The notes under the pieces are model-generated. The model did not search any database. It saw nothing but the letters and a program-made list of their open reading frames with translations, and was not told the DNA's origin. Positions 6,737 to 14,578 of a stretch of 35,437 nucleotides of DNA are shown here, piece by piece (position 1 is the stretch's first letter; each line of letters starts with the position of its first letter). Source of the DNA: Negativicutes bacterium (lineage in GTDB: Bacteria > Bacillota > Negativicutes > Anaeromusales > Anaeromusaceae); the NCBI GenBank assembly GCA_009929485.1, contig SAAJ01000029.1:1-35437 (forward strand). The letters run 5' to 3'. The position numbers and the translations under genes are program-made.

Positions 6737-8020
6737 ATGACTAACGAAACAAAAAGTAAGTTCGGTTTTTGGAGCATTGTGCTCTTGGGGATCAACGCGG
6801 TTATCGGTTCCGGCATTTTTCTATTGCCAGGCAAGGCCATGGCCTTAATTGGGCCGGGCAGCGTATTTGTATACCTTTTCATGACGCTGGTGGTGTTGAC
6901 CATCGCGCTTTGCTTTGCCGAGTGCGCCGGTAAATTCAGCCGCAACGGCGCGGCTTATGTGTATGCCAGGGAAGCCTTCGGCGAGTTCGTCGGGTTTGAA
7001 GTGGGCATTATGCGCTGGGCTATCGGTATTATTGCCTGGGCGGCGATGGCGGTGGGTTTTGTGACGGCTTTAAGCGCCGTATGGCCGCCTGCCTTGCAGG
7101 AGCCGTACAAGACGACCATTATTTTGACCATTCTCTGCGGCTTGGGATTGCTAAACTACCTAGGCGTGAAACTGGCGAAGGTCGTCAACAATTTGATTAC
7201 CGTAGGCAAGGTGCTGCCGCTGTTGTTCTTTGTGGTTCTGGGCGCGTTCTTTATCGACTTCGGGAACTTTACGCCGTTGTATCCGAAAGGGTTTGATCTG
7301 GATGCCTTCGGCGCGGCGGCGCTGCTCATTTTTTACGCCTTTACCGGGTTTGAAGCGCTGGCCGTAGCGGCGGAGGACATGGAAAATCCCCGGCGCAATC
7401 TGCCGCTGGCGCTCATGATGGTCATGGGCTTTTGCTCAGTAGTGTATTTCATGGTGCAGGCAGTGGCGGTAGGCACGCTGGGCGCGGATTTGGCGAAAAG
7501 CGTGGCTCCTGTGGCGGATTCGGCCAATGCCATTTTCGGACCGGCTGGTAAGTGGCTGGTGACCATCGGGACGCTGATTTCCATCGGCGGCATTAATGTA
7601 GCGGCGTCGTTCCTGACGCCTCGCAGCGGTGTGGCTTTGGCGCAGGATGGTCTGGTGCCGCGCAAAATTGCGGAAAACGGACGGTTTAACACGCCGACTT
7701 GGGCGATTTTCATTACCGTATTATTGGCGATTCCCGTGGCTCTTTCGGGCAGCTTCGTCAAGCTGGCGGCGATTAGCGTGGTGTCGCGTTTCGCTCAATA
7801 CGTGCCGACGTGTCTGGCGGTTATTGTACTGCGTAAAAAACGTCCGGATTTGGAAGGTTTTTTCCGGCTGCCGTTAGTCCCTTTTATTCCGTTAGCGGCG
7901 GTGGCGGTCAGCGTTTGGCTGGTATCCAAGGCGTCAACAGAACAGATACTGTGGGGCCTGGGCGCAATGGCTTTAGGCGTGCCGCTTTACTTTTTCATGA
8001 AAAAACAAGGAAACGCCTGA
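6737..8020 (+). CDS. APC family amino-acid permease
   Basis: A 427-residue inner-membrane transporter with about 12 hydrophobic segments. The N-terminal signature of the amino acid-polyamine-organocation family (GINAVIGSGIFLLPG, residues 18-32) is the substrate-binding TM1 region, and FTGFEALAVAAEDMENPRRNLP near 205-226 corresponds to TM6 and the following loop. It would import an amino acid or gamma-glutamyl compound by proton or exchange coupling. AAGGAGGAGG precedes the ATG. It sits between the C26 hydrolase and the CyuA-type desulfidase, 28 bases before the latter, so the operon probably feeds cysteine or a similar amino acid to that enzyme. Substrate specificity cannot be read from the sequence. 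Confidence 0.9.
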   Translation: MTNETKSKFGFWSIVLLGINAVIGSGIFLLPGKAMALIGPGSVFVYLFMTLVVLTIALCFAECAGKFSRNGAAYVYAREAFGEFVGFEVGIMRWAIGIIAWAAMAVGFVTALSAVWPPALQEPYKTTIILTILCGLGLLNYLGVKLAKVVNNLITVGKVLPLLFFVVLGAFFIDFGNFTPLYPKGFDLDAFGAAALLIFYAFTGFEALAVAAEDMENPRRNLPLALMMVMGFCSVVYFMVQAVAVGTLGADLAKSVAPVADSANAIFGPAGKWLVTIGTLISIGGINVAASFLTPRSGVALAQDGLVPRKIAENGRFNTPTWAIFITVLLAIPVALSGSFVKLAAISVVSRFAQYVPTCLAVIVLRKKRPDLEGFFRLPLVPFIPLAAVAVSVWLVSKASTEQILWGLGAMALGVPLYFFMKKQGNA

Positions 8021-8048
8021 CGAGCAAGTCAGGCCGGGAGGTTGTAAG

Positions 8049-9377
8049 GTGAAGCAAGAAGATATTTTAGAATTGCTCCATGCAGAAGTGCTGCCGACGA
8101 TGGGTTGCACCGAACCGGGAGCGGTGGCGTTAGCGGCGGCTCATGCGGCGAAAGCGCTGCAGGCTAAGGTGCAAAGCGTGGAAGTCACGGTGAACAGCAA
8201 TGTCTATAAAAACGGCGTGGCTGTAGGCATTCCCGGTACCGGGGAAACCGGCATGGAAATCGCTGCGGCTTTGGGGGCTCTGGTGGCGCAGCCGGAAAAG
8301 CAGCTTTCGGTGTTGTCTGAACTTCCGCCGGAGACGCTAGCTGCGGCGCGGCAGATGCTGGCGGACCAGGCGGTAACGGTGCGGGTGCACCCGGATAAAA
8401 CATCCTTGTGGATTGAAGTCATTTTGCGCAGCGGCGAAAACTGGAGCCGCGCGGTGATTGAGGAAAAGCACACAAGGTTGGTGCTGCTGGAAACGGATAA
8501 AGAAACGGTATTCGCCTTAGCTCAAGACGAACGGGAAGCGGCCATTCATACCGACAGCCGCAGCTTTTTGCGGCAGCCTCAGGTGACGGTGGCCAAGCTG
8601 ATTGCAGCGGTGGCGGCGCTGCCGGCGGCGGAGCTGGAGTTTTTGCAAGAAGGCATCGATATGAATGTCGCCGCTGCCGAGACGGGGATCGAAAAGCGTC
8701 TGGGCATGGGTATCGGCGCGTTCTATCGGGAGCTGCAGGTCAAGGGTTTGGCTGGCGAAGACATCATTTACGAGGCGAAGACATTGACGGCGGCGGCGGC
8801 GGACGCCCGCATGTCCGGCGAGCCGGTGCCGGTTATGTCCAGCGCGGGGAGCGGCAATCACGGCATTACCGCTATCCTGCCTGTATATGTGACGGCCAAG
8901 GCGCTGCAAAAAAGCCATGAAGAGTTGCTGCGGGCCGTAGCGATCAGCCATTTGCTGAACGTCTACGTCAAGATTCATACAGGCAATCTCTCCGCTCTTT
9001 GCGGCTGTGCCGTAGCGGCGGCCACCGGAGCGACGGCGGCGGTTACCTGGCTGATGGAGCCGAACAAGCCGAAAACGGTGGAAATGGCCATTAAGAATGT
9101 CGTCGCCAATCTGACCGGCATGATTTGCGACGGCGGCAAGGTAGGCTGTGCGCTGAAGCTTTCCACAGCGGCGGCAACAGCCCTCGAAAGTTCGCTAATG
9201 GCGGTGCGGGGCATTGTGGTGCCCGACAGTAACGGCATTATCGCGCCGACCGTGGAAGACACCATTCGTAACCTGGGACGCGTCAGCGCCCCAGGCATGC
9301 TGGAAACCGACAAAGTTATTACCGGCGTAATGCTGGAAAAACAAGAAAAATCCCGCCAGCAAGCGCGAGGAAATTAA
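8049..9377 (+). CDS. cyuA: L-cysteine desulfidase / serine dehydratase-like (UPF0597)
   Basis: A 442-residue enzyme of the UPF0597 family (E. coli YhaM/CyuA, archaeal cysteine desulfidase). The family splits L-cysteine to pyruvate, ammonia and sulfide, and is related to iron-sulfur L-serine dehydratases. Conserved points seen are MGCTEPGA (Cys20), GSGNHG (267-272), ALCGCA (Cys318, Cys320) and MICDGGKVGC (Cys360, Cys367). Three or more of these cysteines would hold the 4Fe-4S cluster. The start is GTG 8049 behind GGGAGG. It is the last gene of the sigma-54 operon; a strong terminator follows. Products would feed pyruvate formate-lyase and sulfur or selenium metabolism. A serine or D-amino-acid activity is the main alternative. 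Confidence 0.85.
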   Translation: MKQEDILELLHAEVLPTMGCTEPGAVALAAAHAAKALQAKVQSVEVTVNSNVYKNGVAVGIPGTGETGMEIAAALGALVAQPEKQLSVLSELPPETLAAARQMLADQAVTVRVHPDKTSLWIEVILRSGENWSRAVIEEKHTRLVLLETDKETVFALAQDEREAAIHTDSRSFLRQPQVTVAKLIAAVAALPAAELEFLQEGIDMNVAAAETGIEKRLGMGIGAFYRELQVKGLAGEDIIYEAKTLTAAAADARMSGEPVPVMSSAGSGNHGITAILPVYVTAKALQKSHEELLRAVAISHLLNVYVKIHTGNLSALCGCAVAAATGATAAVTWLMEPNKPKTVEMAIKNVVANLTGMICDGGKVGCALKLSTAAATALESSLMAVRGIVVPDSNGIIAPTVEDTIRNLGRVSAPGMLETDKVITGVMLEKQEKSRQQARGN

Positions 9378-9386
9378 AGCGAAGAG

Positions 9387-9423
9387 AAACCCGCCTCTGG
9401 ACAACGTCCGGGGCGGGTTTTTG
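9387..9423 (+). terminator. Terminator of the cyuA operon
   Basis: AAACCCGCC (9387-9395) pairs with GGCGGGTTT (9412-9420), followed by TTGC. It closes the sigma-54 operon before the selD promoter. Confidence 0.8.
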
Positions 9424-9478
9424 CGAGTACGGAGTACGGAACACAGAGCGTACCTATCCTATTTTAAAGTGATTCTGT

Positions 9479-9507
9479 TTGCAGGAGCCTGAAGAAGAGT
9501 GTAGAAT
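9479..9507 (+). promoter_or_regulatory. Candidate promoter for selD
   Basis: TTGCAG (9479-9484), a 17-bp spacer and TAGAAT (9502-9507), with the selD ribosome site about 25 bases downstream. Confidence 0.5.
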
Positions 9508-9545
9508 TTACTATGGCTACAGGAAATGATAGGAGGGGATGCTTC

Positions 9546-10577
9546 ATGGTGAAGCTGACTCAGTTTACAAATAGCGGCGGCTGTGCCGCCAAGGTGCCGC
9601 CGGGCTCGTTGTCGCAGGTGCTGCGGCAGCTCAAGGCGCCAAGTGATCCGCGTCTTTTGGTAGGGACGGATACGTCGGATGACGCCGGGGTGTTTTTGTT
9701 AAACGAAGAAACCGCGCTCATTCAGACGGTTGATTTTTTTCCTCCCATGGTGGATGATCCGTATTTGTTTGGGCAGATTGCGGCGGCTAACAGTTTGAGC
9801 GATGTCTATGCTATGGGCGGCAAGCCGCTGACGGCATTGAATGTCGTGGCCTGGCCTCTTTGCAAGCTGCCGGCGGAGGTGCTGCTGCAGGTGCTTCAAG
9901 GCGGCATGGACAAGGTGGCCGAAGCGGGGGCGGTTTTGGCCGGAGGCCATACGATTGCGGACAATGAGCCCAAATACGGTCTCAGCGTGACTGGTGTTTG
10001 TCATCCTTCGCGGGTGCGGACCAACGCCGGGGCGCGTCCCGGCGATGTGCTGGTGTTGACCAAGGCGCTGGGAACCGGCATTTTGACAACCGCGGCGCGG
10101 CTGGAGATGTTTGGCGCAGGCGTGGCGGCGGCGGGGAAATCCATGTCGACCCTGAATAAGGCGGCGGCGCAGACTATGGAAGGCTTTGACGTGCACGGCT
10201 GCACCGATATTACGGGTTTTGGCCTGTTGGGACATACGGCGGAAGTGGCTGCCGGCAGCGGGGTCAAGATTTGTCTGGATGCCAAGGCCTTGCCGCTGTT
10301 GCCGGAGGTGCTGGAAGCGGCGGCGATGGGGCTGATCCCGGCCGGGGCTTATACAAACCGCGATTACCTGGGCGCGCGGGTGCGTTTTGACGACGCGGTG
10401 CCGGAGGCGCTGCGTGATGTGTGCTATGATCCACAGACGTCCGGCGGCTTGCTGATTGCCTTGCGTGAAGACGAAGCGCCGCGGTTGCTGCGGGAGCTGC
10501 AGGCAGCGGGCGTGGCGGCGGCAGCCATTATTGGCCATGTAACGGACGGCGAAGGAGGAACCATCGATGTCAAATGA
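9546..10577 (+). CDS. selD: Selenide, water dikinase
   Basis: Makes selenophosphate, the selenium donor for selenocysteine, selenouridine and selenium-containing cofactors, from ATP and selenide. The 343-residue protein begins with the family's glycine-rich loop LTQFTNSGGCAAK; the catalytic Cys13 and Lys16 align with Cys17 and Lys20 of E. coli SelD, while the second cysteine of the usual GCGCK is alanine. Other family landmarks are DTSDDAGVF, QTVDFFPPMVDDPYLFG, AGGHTI and TDITGFGLLGH, plus CYDPQTSGGLL near the end. I chose ATG 9546 because AGGAGGGG ends 7 bases before it; the ATG at 9513 has no such site. It overlaps yedF by 11 bases. No selA, selB or tRNA-Sec is in the window. Confidence 0.95.
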   Translation: MVKLTQFTNSGGCAAKVPPGSLSQVLRQLKAPSDPRLLVGTDTSDDAGVFLLNEETALIQTVDFFPPMVDDPYLFGQIAAANSLSDVYAMGGKPLTALNVVAWPLCKLPAEVLLQVLQGGMDKVAEAGAVLAGGHTIADNEPKYGLSVTGVCHPSRVRTNAGARPGDVLVLTKALGTGILTTAARLEMFGAGVAAAGKSMSTLNKAAAQTMEGFDVHGCTDITGFGLLGHTAEVAAGSGVKICLDAKALPLLPEVLEAAAMGLIPAGAYTNRDYLGARVRFDDAVPEALRDVCYDPQTSGGLLIALREDEAPRLLRELQAAGVAAAAIIGHVTDGEGGTIDVK

Positions 10578-11175
10578 GCTAGACGCCAGAGGGCTGCTTT
10601 GTCCGCAGCCGGTCATTTTGACCAAGCGGGCGCTGGACGCCATGGGGGCCGGCGTGCTGACCGTGCGGGTGGATAATGCCATTGCCAAGGAAAATGTACG
10701 CAAGCTGGCGACGTCCTTGGGCTGCGCCGTAGATGTAGCTGCGGAAGCCGGCGGCTTTGCTTTGCGTTTGACTAAAGGAGAGGCTGAGGAACTGCCAACG
10801 TTTCTGGGTGAATGCGTAAGCTGTCGGGAAGAAGCGCCTGCTGAGGCGGGGCTGGTGTATTTGCTTACGAAGGATACTCTGGGCCACGGCAGCGAGGAAC
10901 TGGGTGCGGTCTTAATGCGTTCCTTTCTGCATACGCTCTTGGAAGGGCCTGTGCCAAAAGCGCTGCTTTTTCTCAATAGCGGCGTGAAGCTGACAGTGGA
11001 AACGTCAGCTTTGCTGGAGCCCATCCGGGCTATGGCGGAGGCGGGCTGCCAGGTGCTGTCCTGCGGTACTTGCCTTTCCTATTACCACTTGGAAGACAAG
11101 CTGGCCGTAGGGGAAGCGACCAATATGTATACCATTCTAGAGCTGACTCGTTCCGCGAGGACGCTGACGCTGTGA
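10567..11175 (+). CDS. yedF: Selenium metabolism protein YedF (TusA-DsrE)
   Basis: A 202-residue two-domain protein. The N-terminal TusA-like domain has the sulfur-carrier motif CPQP (Cys12), and the C-terminal part is a DsrE-like fold with SCGTCLSYYHLEDKLAVG. Proteins of this build co-occur with SelD and are thought to carry or deliver selenium or sulfur as a persulfide or perselenide; the exact reaction is not settled. The start ATG lies inside the selD reading frame behind AAGGAGGAACC, and the stop TGA overlaps the next gene's GTG, so the three genes are translationally coupled. Confidence 0.93.
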   Translation: MSNELDARGLLCPQPVILTKRALDAMGAGVLTVRVDNAIAKENVRKLATSLGCAVDVAAEAGGFALRLTKGEAEELPTFLGECVSCREEAPAEAGLVYLLTKDTLGHGSEELGAVLMRSFLHTLLEGPVPKALLFLNSGVKLTVETSALLEPIRAMAEAGCQVLSCGTCLSYYHLEDKLAVGEATNMYTILELTRSARTLTL

Positions 11176-11456
11176 TTTTGGCTAAGCTCTATCCAAAGCT
11201 CAACTGTTTGGTGACGTTGGTATCTGTGCATGATGCGCTGCTGGCGGAACGGGAGCTTGGGCAGCGGCAGGTGCGTCTTGTGCCGACGCCGCAGGAGCTG
11301 GATCTTAGCTGCGGCCAAAGCCTGCTCTGCGCTTTTGAGGAGGCGGCAGAGCTGCGGGTGCTGCTGGAGCGTGCGGGTGTGCGCTGCGGTGTTTGGCATA
11401 AGCGCAGTGAAGACGGCTGGGTCAAGCTGGACGAAGGTGCGGAGAACGAGGATTGA
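11172..11456 (+). CDS. DUF3343 putative Se/S carrier-like protein
   Basis: A 94-residue protein starting at GTG 11172, which overlaps the yedF stop as GTGA. Its core LVTLVSVHDALLAERELG, then VRLVPTPQELDLSCGQSL, follows the DUF3343 pattern, in which a single cysteine after the PxPRELS-type segment (here SCG) is the likely sulfur or selenium carrier. DUF3343 genes commonly sit beside yedF and selD, which supports a shared role in selenium handling. Its stop codon TGA lies inside the first R1 repeat (GATTGAACAGGAG), so the last residues are set by the repeat boundary. Confidence 0.85.
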   Translation: MILAKLYPKLNCLVTLVSVHDALLAERELGQRQVRLVPTPQELDLSCGQSLLCAFEEAAELRVLLERAGVRCGVWHKRSEDGWVKLDEGAENED

Positions 11457-11729
11457 ACAGGAGAATCGGAGTCCCGGGAGGGTACGACAGAGAAGAATGG
11501 GGTGCGGGTTTTTTAACAGGAGTAGAGGGAGTAGAGGGAGTAGAGTGAGGGTGCGGGGCTATTGTTCAACCGCGAAAAAGCGAAAGATTGAACAGGAGAA
11601 TCGGAGTCCCGGGAGGGTACGTCAGAGAAGAACGGAGTACGGGCTTTTTAACAGGAGTAGAGTGAGGGTGCGGGGCTATTGTTTAACCGCGAAAAACGCG
11701 AAAAACGCGAAAGATTGAACAAGAGAATC
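11453..11729 (+). repeat. R1 repeats, tandem units A1-A2 plus partial A3
   Basis: Two consecutive units of 135 bases (11453-11587) and 127 bases (11588-11714), then the first 15 bases of a third. Each unit runs TTGAACAGGAGAATCGGAG, GGGAGGGTACG, then AACAGGAGTAGAGTGAGGG and AACCGCGAAAA(ACGCGAAA). Unit A1 has extra GGAGTAGA repeats inside. The strand is strongly purine-rich. Reading frames across it give NRSRVRVRG-type low-complexity peptides with no coding support. Confidence 0.9.
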
Positions 11730-11730
11730 G

Positions 11731-11850
11731 GCGGCGGCGCTGGATGCGCCTAGTGCTGGTTGCTCCACATACTCTCTCTGTTACCTCGTGGAGACCGGAT
11801 GCTTCGCCATCCATGGCGCATCCGGCACTAGGCACTTCACGTGCCGTCGC
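11731..11850. other. Folded element with three-way junction
   Basis: Four nested pairings can be drawn by eye: GCGGCG (11734-11739) with CGTCGC (11845-11850); CCTAGTGC (11749-11756) with GCACTAGG (11825-11832); inside it CTCCAC (11763-11768) with GTGGAG (11788-11793); and GGATGC (11797-11802) with GCATCC (11818-11823). It lies between the R1 array and DUF951. It could be a structured RNA, a foldable mobile element or part of the repeat cluster. No family was recognised. Confidence 0.55.
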
Positions 11851-11909
11851 TGTTACTCTGTGTAAACGTATCTTCTCTCTTCCTTTCTGGATAACAAGGA
11901 GGAAATGAG

Positions 11910-12113
11910 ATGAATATCGTCAAGGTGGACATGGGGGATATTGTGAAAATGAAGAAGGCGCATCCTTGCGGCAGTGACCGTTGGGAGATCGTGCGTACGG
12001 GCATGGACATCGGGCTGAAGTGCATGGGCTGCGGCCATCGGGTGCTCATTCCGCGTCCTAAGTTTGAGAAATCCTTTCGAGGCATCGTCGGTAAAGCCGG
12101 TGAAACAGAGTAA
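11910..12113 (+). CDS. DUF951 family protein
   Basis: A 67-residue protein matching DUF951: it begins with a short beta segment (VDMGDIVKMKKAHPCGSDRWEIVRTG), then D(I/V)GLKCMGCGHRVLIPR. The spaced cysteines (CG near 27, CMGC near 45-48) suggest a small metal-binding or zinc-ribbon-like fold. AAGGAGGAAATGAG precedes the ATG. In many Firmicutes this gene neighbours ychF; here ychF is about 6 kb further on. Function is unknown; a ribosome or nucleic-acid role is only a guess. R1 copies lie on both sides. Confidence 0.9.
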   Translation: MNIVKVDMGDIVKMKKAHPCGSDRWEIVRTGMDIGLKCMGCGHRVLIPRPKFEKSFRGIVGKAGETE

Positions 12114-12133
12114 AGATGTACGGGAAACGGATT

Positions 12134-12217
12134 TTGAACAGGAGAACCGGAGTCGCGGGAGGGTACGCAAGAGAACTACGAGGAACGGGTTTTAACAGGA
12201 GTAGAGTGAGGGCACGG
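12134..12217 (+). repeat. R1 repeat copy B
   Basis: A near full-length unit: TTGAACAGGAGAACCGGAG, GGGAGGGTACG, then AACAGGAGTAGAGTGAGGG. It starts 20 bases after the DUF951 stop, in sense orientation, and faces the inverted copy C at 12318 across a terminator. Confidence 0.85.
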
Positions 12218-12237
12218 TTCACTCTTATGGGAATAGC

Positions 12238-12286
12238 AAAAGGAGCGTCTTGTCCGAAAAGATATCGGATAGGACGCTCCTTTTTT
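12238..12286. terminator. Bidirectional terminator
   Basis: AGGAGCGTCTTGTCCGA pairs with TCGGATAGGACGCTCCT to give a long stem flanked by AAAA on the left and TTTTTT on the right. It can end both DUF951 (+) and the chemotaxis receptor gene (-). Confidence 0.88.
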
Positions 12287-12317
12287 GATACTAGAATTTA
12301 TAATTTCGTATTCCGTT

Positions 12318-12362
12318 CGTAACCCTCTTTGGTACCCTCCGGTCACTCTGGTTCTCTTGTTC
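12318..12362 (-). repeat. R1 repeat copy C (inverted)
   Basis: Read on the minus strand: TTC/GAACAAGAGAACCAGAG, then GGAGGGTACC and AGGGTTACG. It sits 3' of the minus-strand mcp gene in that gene's sense direction, and is inverted relative to copies A and B. Confidence 0.75.
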
Positions 12363-12385
12363 GTTCTTGCTAGCCGTTCTCGCTC

Positions 12386-14074
12386 TTACAACCGGAACTT
12401 GCTGACGGCTTCCTGCATTTTTTGCGCCATGCCTTCGAGGCCCTGGCTGGAAGCAGCGATTTCTTCGGCTGCGGCGGACTGTTCTTCGGTGATGGCGGCG
12501 ACGTTTTCCGACTCGCTGGAAGCGTGTTTACTCAGCCGGTCAATTTCGGCTACGGCTGTGACAATCTCTTGGCTGCCTTGGGCCATGTGCTCGATGACGG
12601 TGGACATTTCCTTCATCTGATCCGCCACATGAAGCACGATGGTTTCAATACTATTGAAGGCGACGCCAGTGCTGTTGACGACTTCCACGCCGGTTTCCAC
12701 TTCGCGGGTGCCGGCTTGCATGGCGGAGACGGCTTTGGCGGTGTCGCCTTGAATTTCGGAGATGAGTTCAGTGATTTTTTTAGCGGCGTCCTGGGATTGC
12801 TCGGCCAGGTGGCGTACTTCCTCGGCGACGACGGCAAAGCCTCGTCCTTGCTCGCCGGCGCGGGCGGCTTCGATGGCGGCGTTCAGCGCTAAGAGATTGG
12901 TTTGGGCGGCGATGCCGGAGATGGTGTCGACGATTTGACCGATTTCCTGGGAGCTTTCACCAAGTTTGGCGACGACGCTAGCGGAGAAATTAACGGTTTC
13001 CTGGATGCTTTGCATTTGCTTGACCGCTTGGGCGACCGTTTGAGCGCCGTCAACGGCTGTGCGCGAGGCGCGAGAAGACTGGTCACTGACTTCGTGGGCA
13101 CTGGCGGCGGCTTCCTCCAGCCCGGCGGACAGTGTCTGCACTGTGGCGGAAGTGGTTTCTATCGCCTGGAGCTGTCCGGCGGCGCCCTGGGCTACGGCGG
13201 TAATGGAGTCGGCTACCTGGGTGGAGGCGATGGCGGACTGTTCGGCGCTGGCGGTCAGTCCTTCTGCGGAAGTCGTGACTTGCTCGGTGGAAGCTTGGAT
13301 GGTCTGCATGACTTGGCGTAGATTGGCTTTCATGGTATTAAAGGAGCGTCCCAACTCGCCGATTTCGTCATGGGTAGTAACTGCTACGTCCGGGCCGGAC
13401 AGGTCGCCGGCAGCAATGGTAGCGGCGGCGGCGCTGACTTCTTGGGCTGGACGCGAAATACGGCCGCTAATGAAGCGACTGATGAAGATGGCGAGAATGG
13501 CAACTAAAAGATTAGTGAAGAGCAATGTTTTGCGCATGGACGACGCTTTTTCGTCGGAGGCGATTTGATCGGCTTTGACAAAATCGTCAACATTGCGCAC
13601 CATTTCCAACGCTGCATTCATAGACGCCTTATACGGGGTACCGGCTTCGTCCATAAGGCTGCCGACCGCTGCGACGTCGTTAGCTTTTTTGGCGGCAAAG
13701 GACTTTTCGGCGATGCCTTCGTACTTGTTTTTTTCTTGTTGTATTTTTTGGATAAGGTCTTTGTTCTTTTGCAGGGACAGCATAGCGTCCAGTCGCTGCA
13801 GTTTTTCGTTCCCTTGCGTGCGATAAGTGTTGAAGACGGTAATGTCATTGGCGTCGCCGGTAAAGTTAAAACGGCGCATGGCTACGGCTTCGTTGGCGAT
13901 ATCCATCGCAATGCCTTGGGATAGGTGCATTTTTTCTAAATTGCTTTTGGCCGAGGTAATATGCATATCGTTGAGCTGGCCTACTTCGTAATAAGTGAAG
14001 GCGCTCATGATGGCGACAAGGGCAATGACGGCGAGAAAAGCGGCGGTGATTTTTTTGCTGATGTTCCAGGACAT
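12386..14074 (-). CDS. Methyl-accepting chemotaxis protein
   Basis: A 562-residue membrane receptor. TM1 is about residues 9-29. A helical periplasmic or external domain of 4HB type (30-182) and TM2 (about 184-204) follow, then a HAMP region (about 205-260, with [17 protein letters not shown]). A long cytoplasmic signalling coiled coil has the conserved hairpin tip [41 protein letters not shown] (written here only as landmarks, near 390-430), where CheA and CheW dock. It controls the flagellar motor through CheA; the ligand is unknown. AAGGAGG precedes the ATG on the minus strand. There are no che genes nearby, so it is an orphan receptor. Confidence 0.95.
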   Translation of the reverse strand: MSWNISKKITAAFLAVIALVAIMSAFTYYEVGQLNDMHITSAKSNLEKMHLSQGIAMDIANEAVAMRRFNFTGDANDITVFNTYRTQGNEKLQRLDAMLSLQKNKDLIQKIQQEKNKYEGIAEKSFAAKKANDVAAVGSLMDEAGTPYKASMNAALEMVRNVDDFVKADQIASDEKASSMRKTLLFTNLLVAILAIFISRFISGRISRPAQEVSAAAATIAAGDLSGPDVAVTTHDEIGELGRSFNTMKANLRQVMQTIQASTEQVTTSAEGLTASAEQSAIASTQVADSITAVAQGAAGQLQAIETTSATVQTLSAGLEEAAASAHEVSDQSSRASRTAVDGAQTVAQAVKQMQSIQETVNFSASVVAKLGESSQEIGQIVDTISGIAAQTNLLALNAAIEAARAGEQGRGFAVVAEEVRHLAEQSQDAAKKITELISEIQGDTAKAVSAMQAGTREVETGVEVVNSTGVAFNSIETIVLHVADQMKEMSTVIEHMAQGSQEIVTAVAEIDRLSKHASSESENVAAITEEQSAAAEEIAASSQGLEGMAQKMQEAVSKFRL

Positions 14075-14162
14075 TCTAACAATCCTCCTTGTAGTACATG
14101 AAGATAATAATTTTTTCTGGATCTTTACTAGGAAAAGATAACATTTATGAGGAAAAGAACTT

Positions 14163-14191
14163 ATTATACCTTTATTTTCAAGGAATTACAA
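14163..14191 (-). promoter_or_regulatory. Candidate promoter for the mcp gene
   Basis: On the minus strand TTGTAA (plus 14186-14191), a 17-bp spacer, then TATAAT (plus 14163-14168). This gives a leader of roughly 80 bases. Confidence 0.55.
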
Positions 14192-14352
14192 ATGAAATCA
14201 GGTCTTATTTTTACACTGTTTCCTATAAATGTGGTTAGGGTATACGAACTTGTGAAGCGATTAGGGGACTGTAGTCGGGAAATGCGCGCCGTGGCTGTGT
14301 AATGAATAATGCTTATTAAAAAATAAAAAGATAAAAAAAGCACACTGGCCTC

Positions 14353-14382
14353 TTGACGGTGCCTCCCTGAGATGAGTATAAT
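14353..14382 (+). promoter_or_regulatory. Promoter of the riboswitch-pflB transcript
   Basis: TTGACG (14353-14358), an 18-bp spacer and a perfect TATAAT (14377-14382). Transcription would start near 14390, ahead of the ZTP aptamer. Confidence 0.65.
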
Positions 14383-14423
14383 AAAGATGCGACACACCGC
14401 TGTGTCAGACAACCGAACCCCTG

Positions 14424-14496
14424 CAGGACTGGCGGATCAGTGGAGAATACCACGTGGACTGCAATATGGGGACTATGAAAGCCGACCGCCTGGGCA
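14424..14496 (+). ncRNA. ZTP/ZMP riboswitch (pfl motif)
   Basis: The aptamer follows the pfl/ZTP consensus: GGACTGGCGGA, a GTGGAGAATACCAC hairpin with GTGG after it, a variable linker, and the diagnostic 3' half GCCGACCGCCTGGGC (14481-14495). The GGCGG (14431-14435) can pair with CCGCC (14486-14490) in the ligand-binding fold. The class senses ZTP/ZMP (AICAR phosphates), signals of 10-formyl-tetrahydrofolate shortage. The same CCGCCTGGGC is the left arm of the following terminator, so ligand binding should prevent termination and turn expression on. It is upstream of pflB, a gene linked to formate and one-carbon supply, which gave the motif its name. Confidence 0.9.
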
Positions 14497-14525
14497 AAGC
14501 TTGTGTGCTGCCTGGGCGGTTTTTT
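14486..14525 (+). terminator. Riboswitch-controlled intrinsic terminator
   Basis: CCGCCTGGGCA (14486-14496) pairs with TGCCTGGGCGG (14509-14519) using two G-U pairs, followed by six T (14520-14525). Its left arm overlaps the 3' part of the ZTP aptamer, giving mutually exclusive folds. Confidence 0.9.
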
Positions 14526-14578
14526 GTCGCTCTGACCGGGGCTGTGAAGGCGCCGGCTTAATGAGAGGAGCAATGACG

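Noticed and set aside
9699..11024. 441-codon open frame on the minus strand across selD and yedF
   Set aside because: It lies antisense to two well-recognised genes, has no family motifs, and is explained by high third-position GC.
11172..11456. Start of the DUF3343 gene at 11070
   Set aside because: That would overlap yedF by over 100 bases; the GTGA overlap at 11172 gives the normal family N-terminus.
11230..11718. 162-codon plus-strand frame through DUF3343 and R1
   Set aside because: It is the wrong frame in the gene, then reads repeat sequence (NRSRVRVRG), with no coding evidence.
11453..11729. Possible CRISPR array in the tandem repeats
   Set aside because: Units of 127-135 bases abut directly with no unique spacers and no short palindromic repeat.
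14372..14578. N-terminal extension of PflB from 14372
   Set aside because: This stretch is the promoter, ZTP aptamer and terminator; PflB homology starts at 14579 behind GAGAGGAG.
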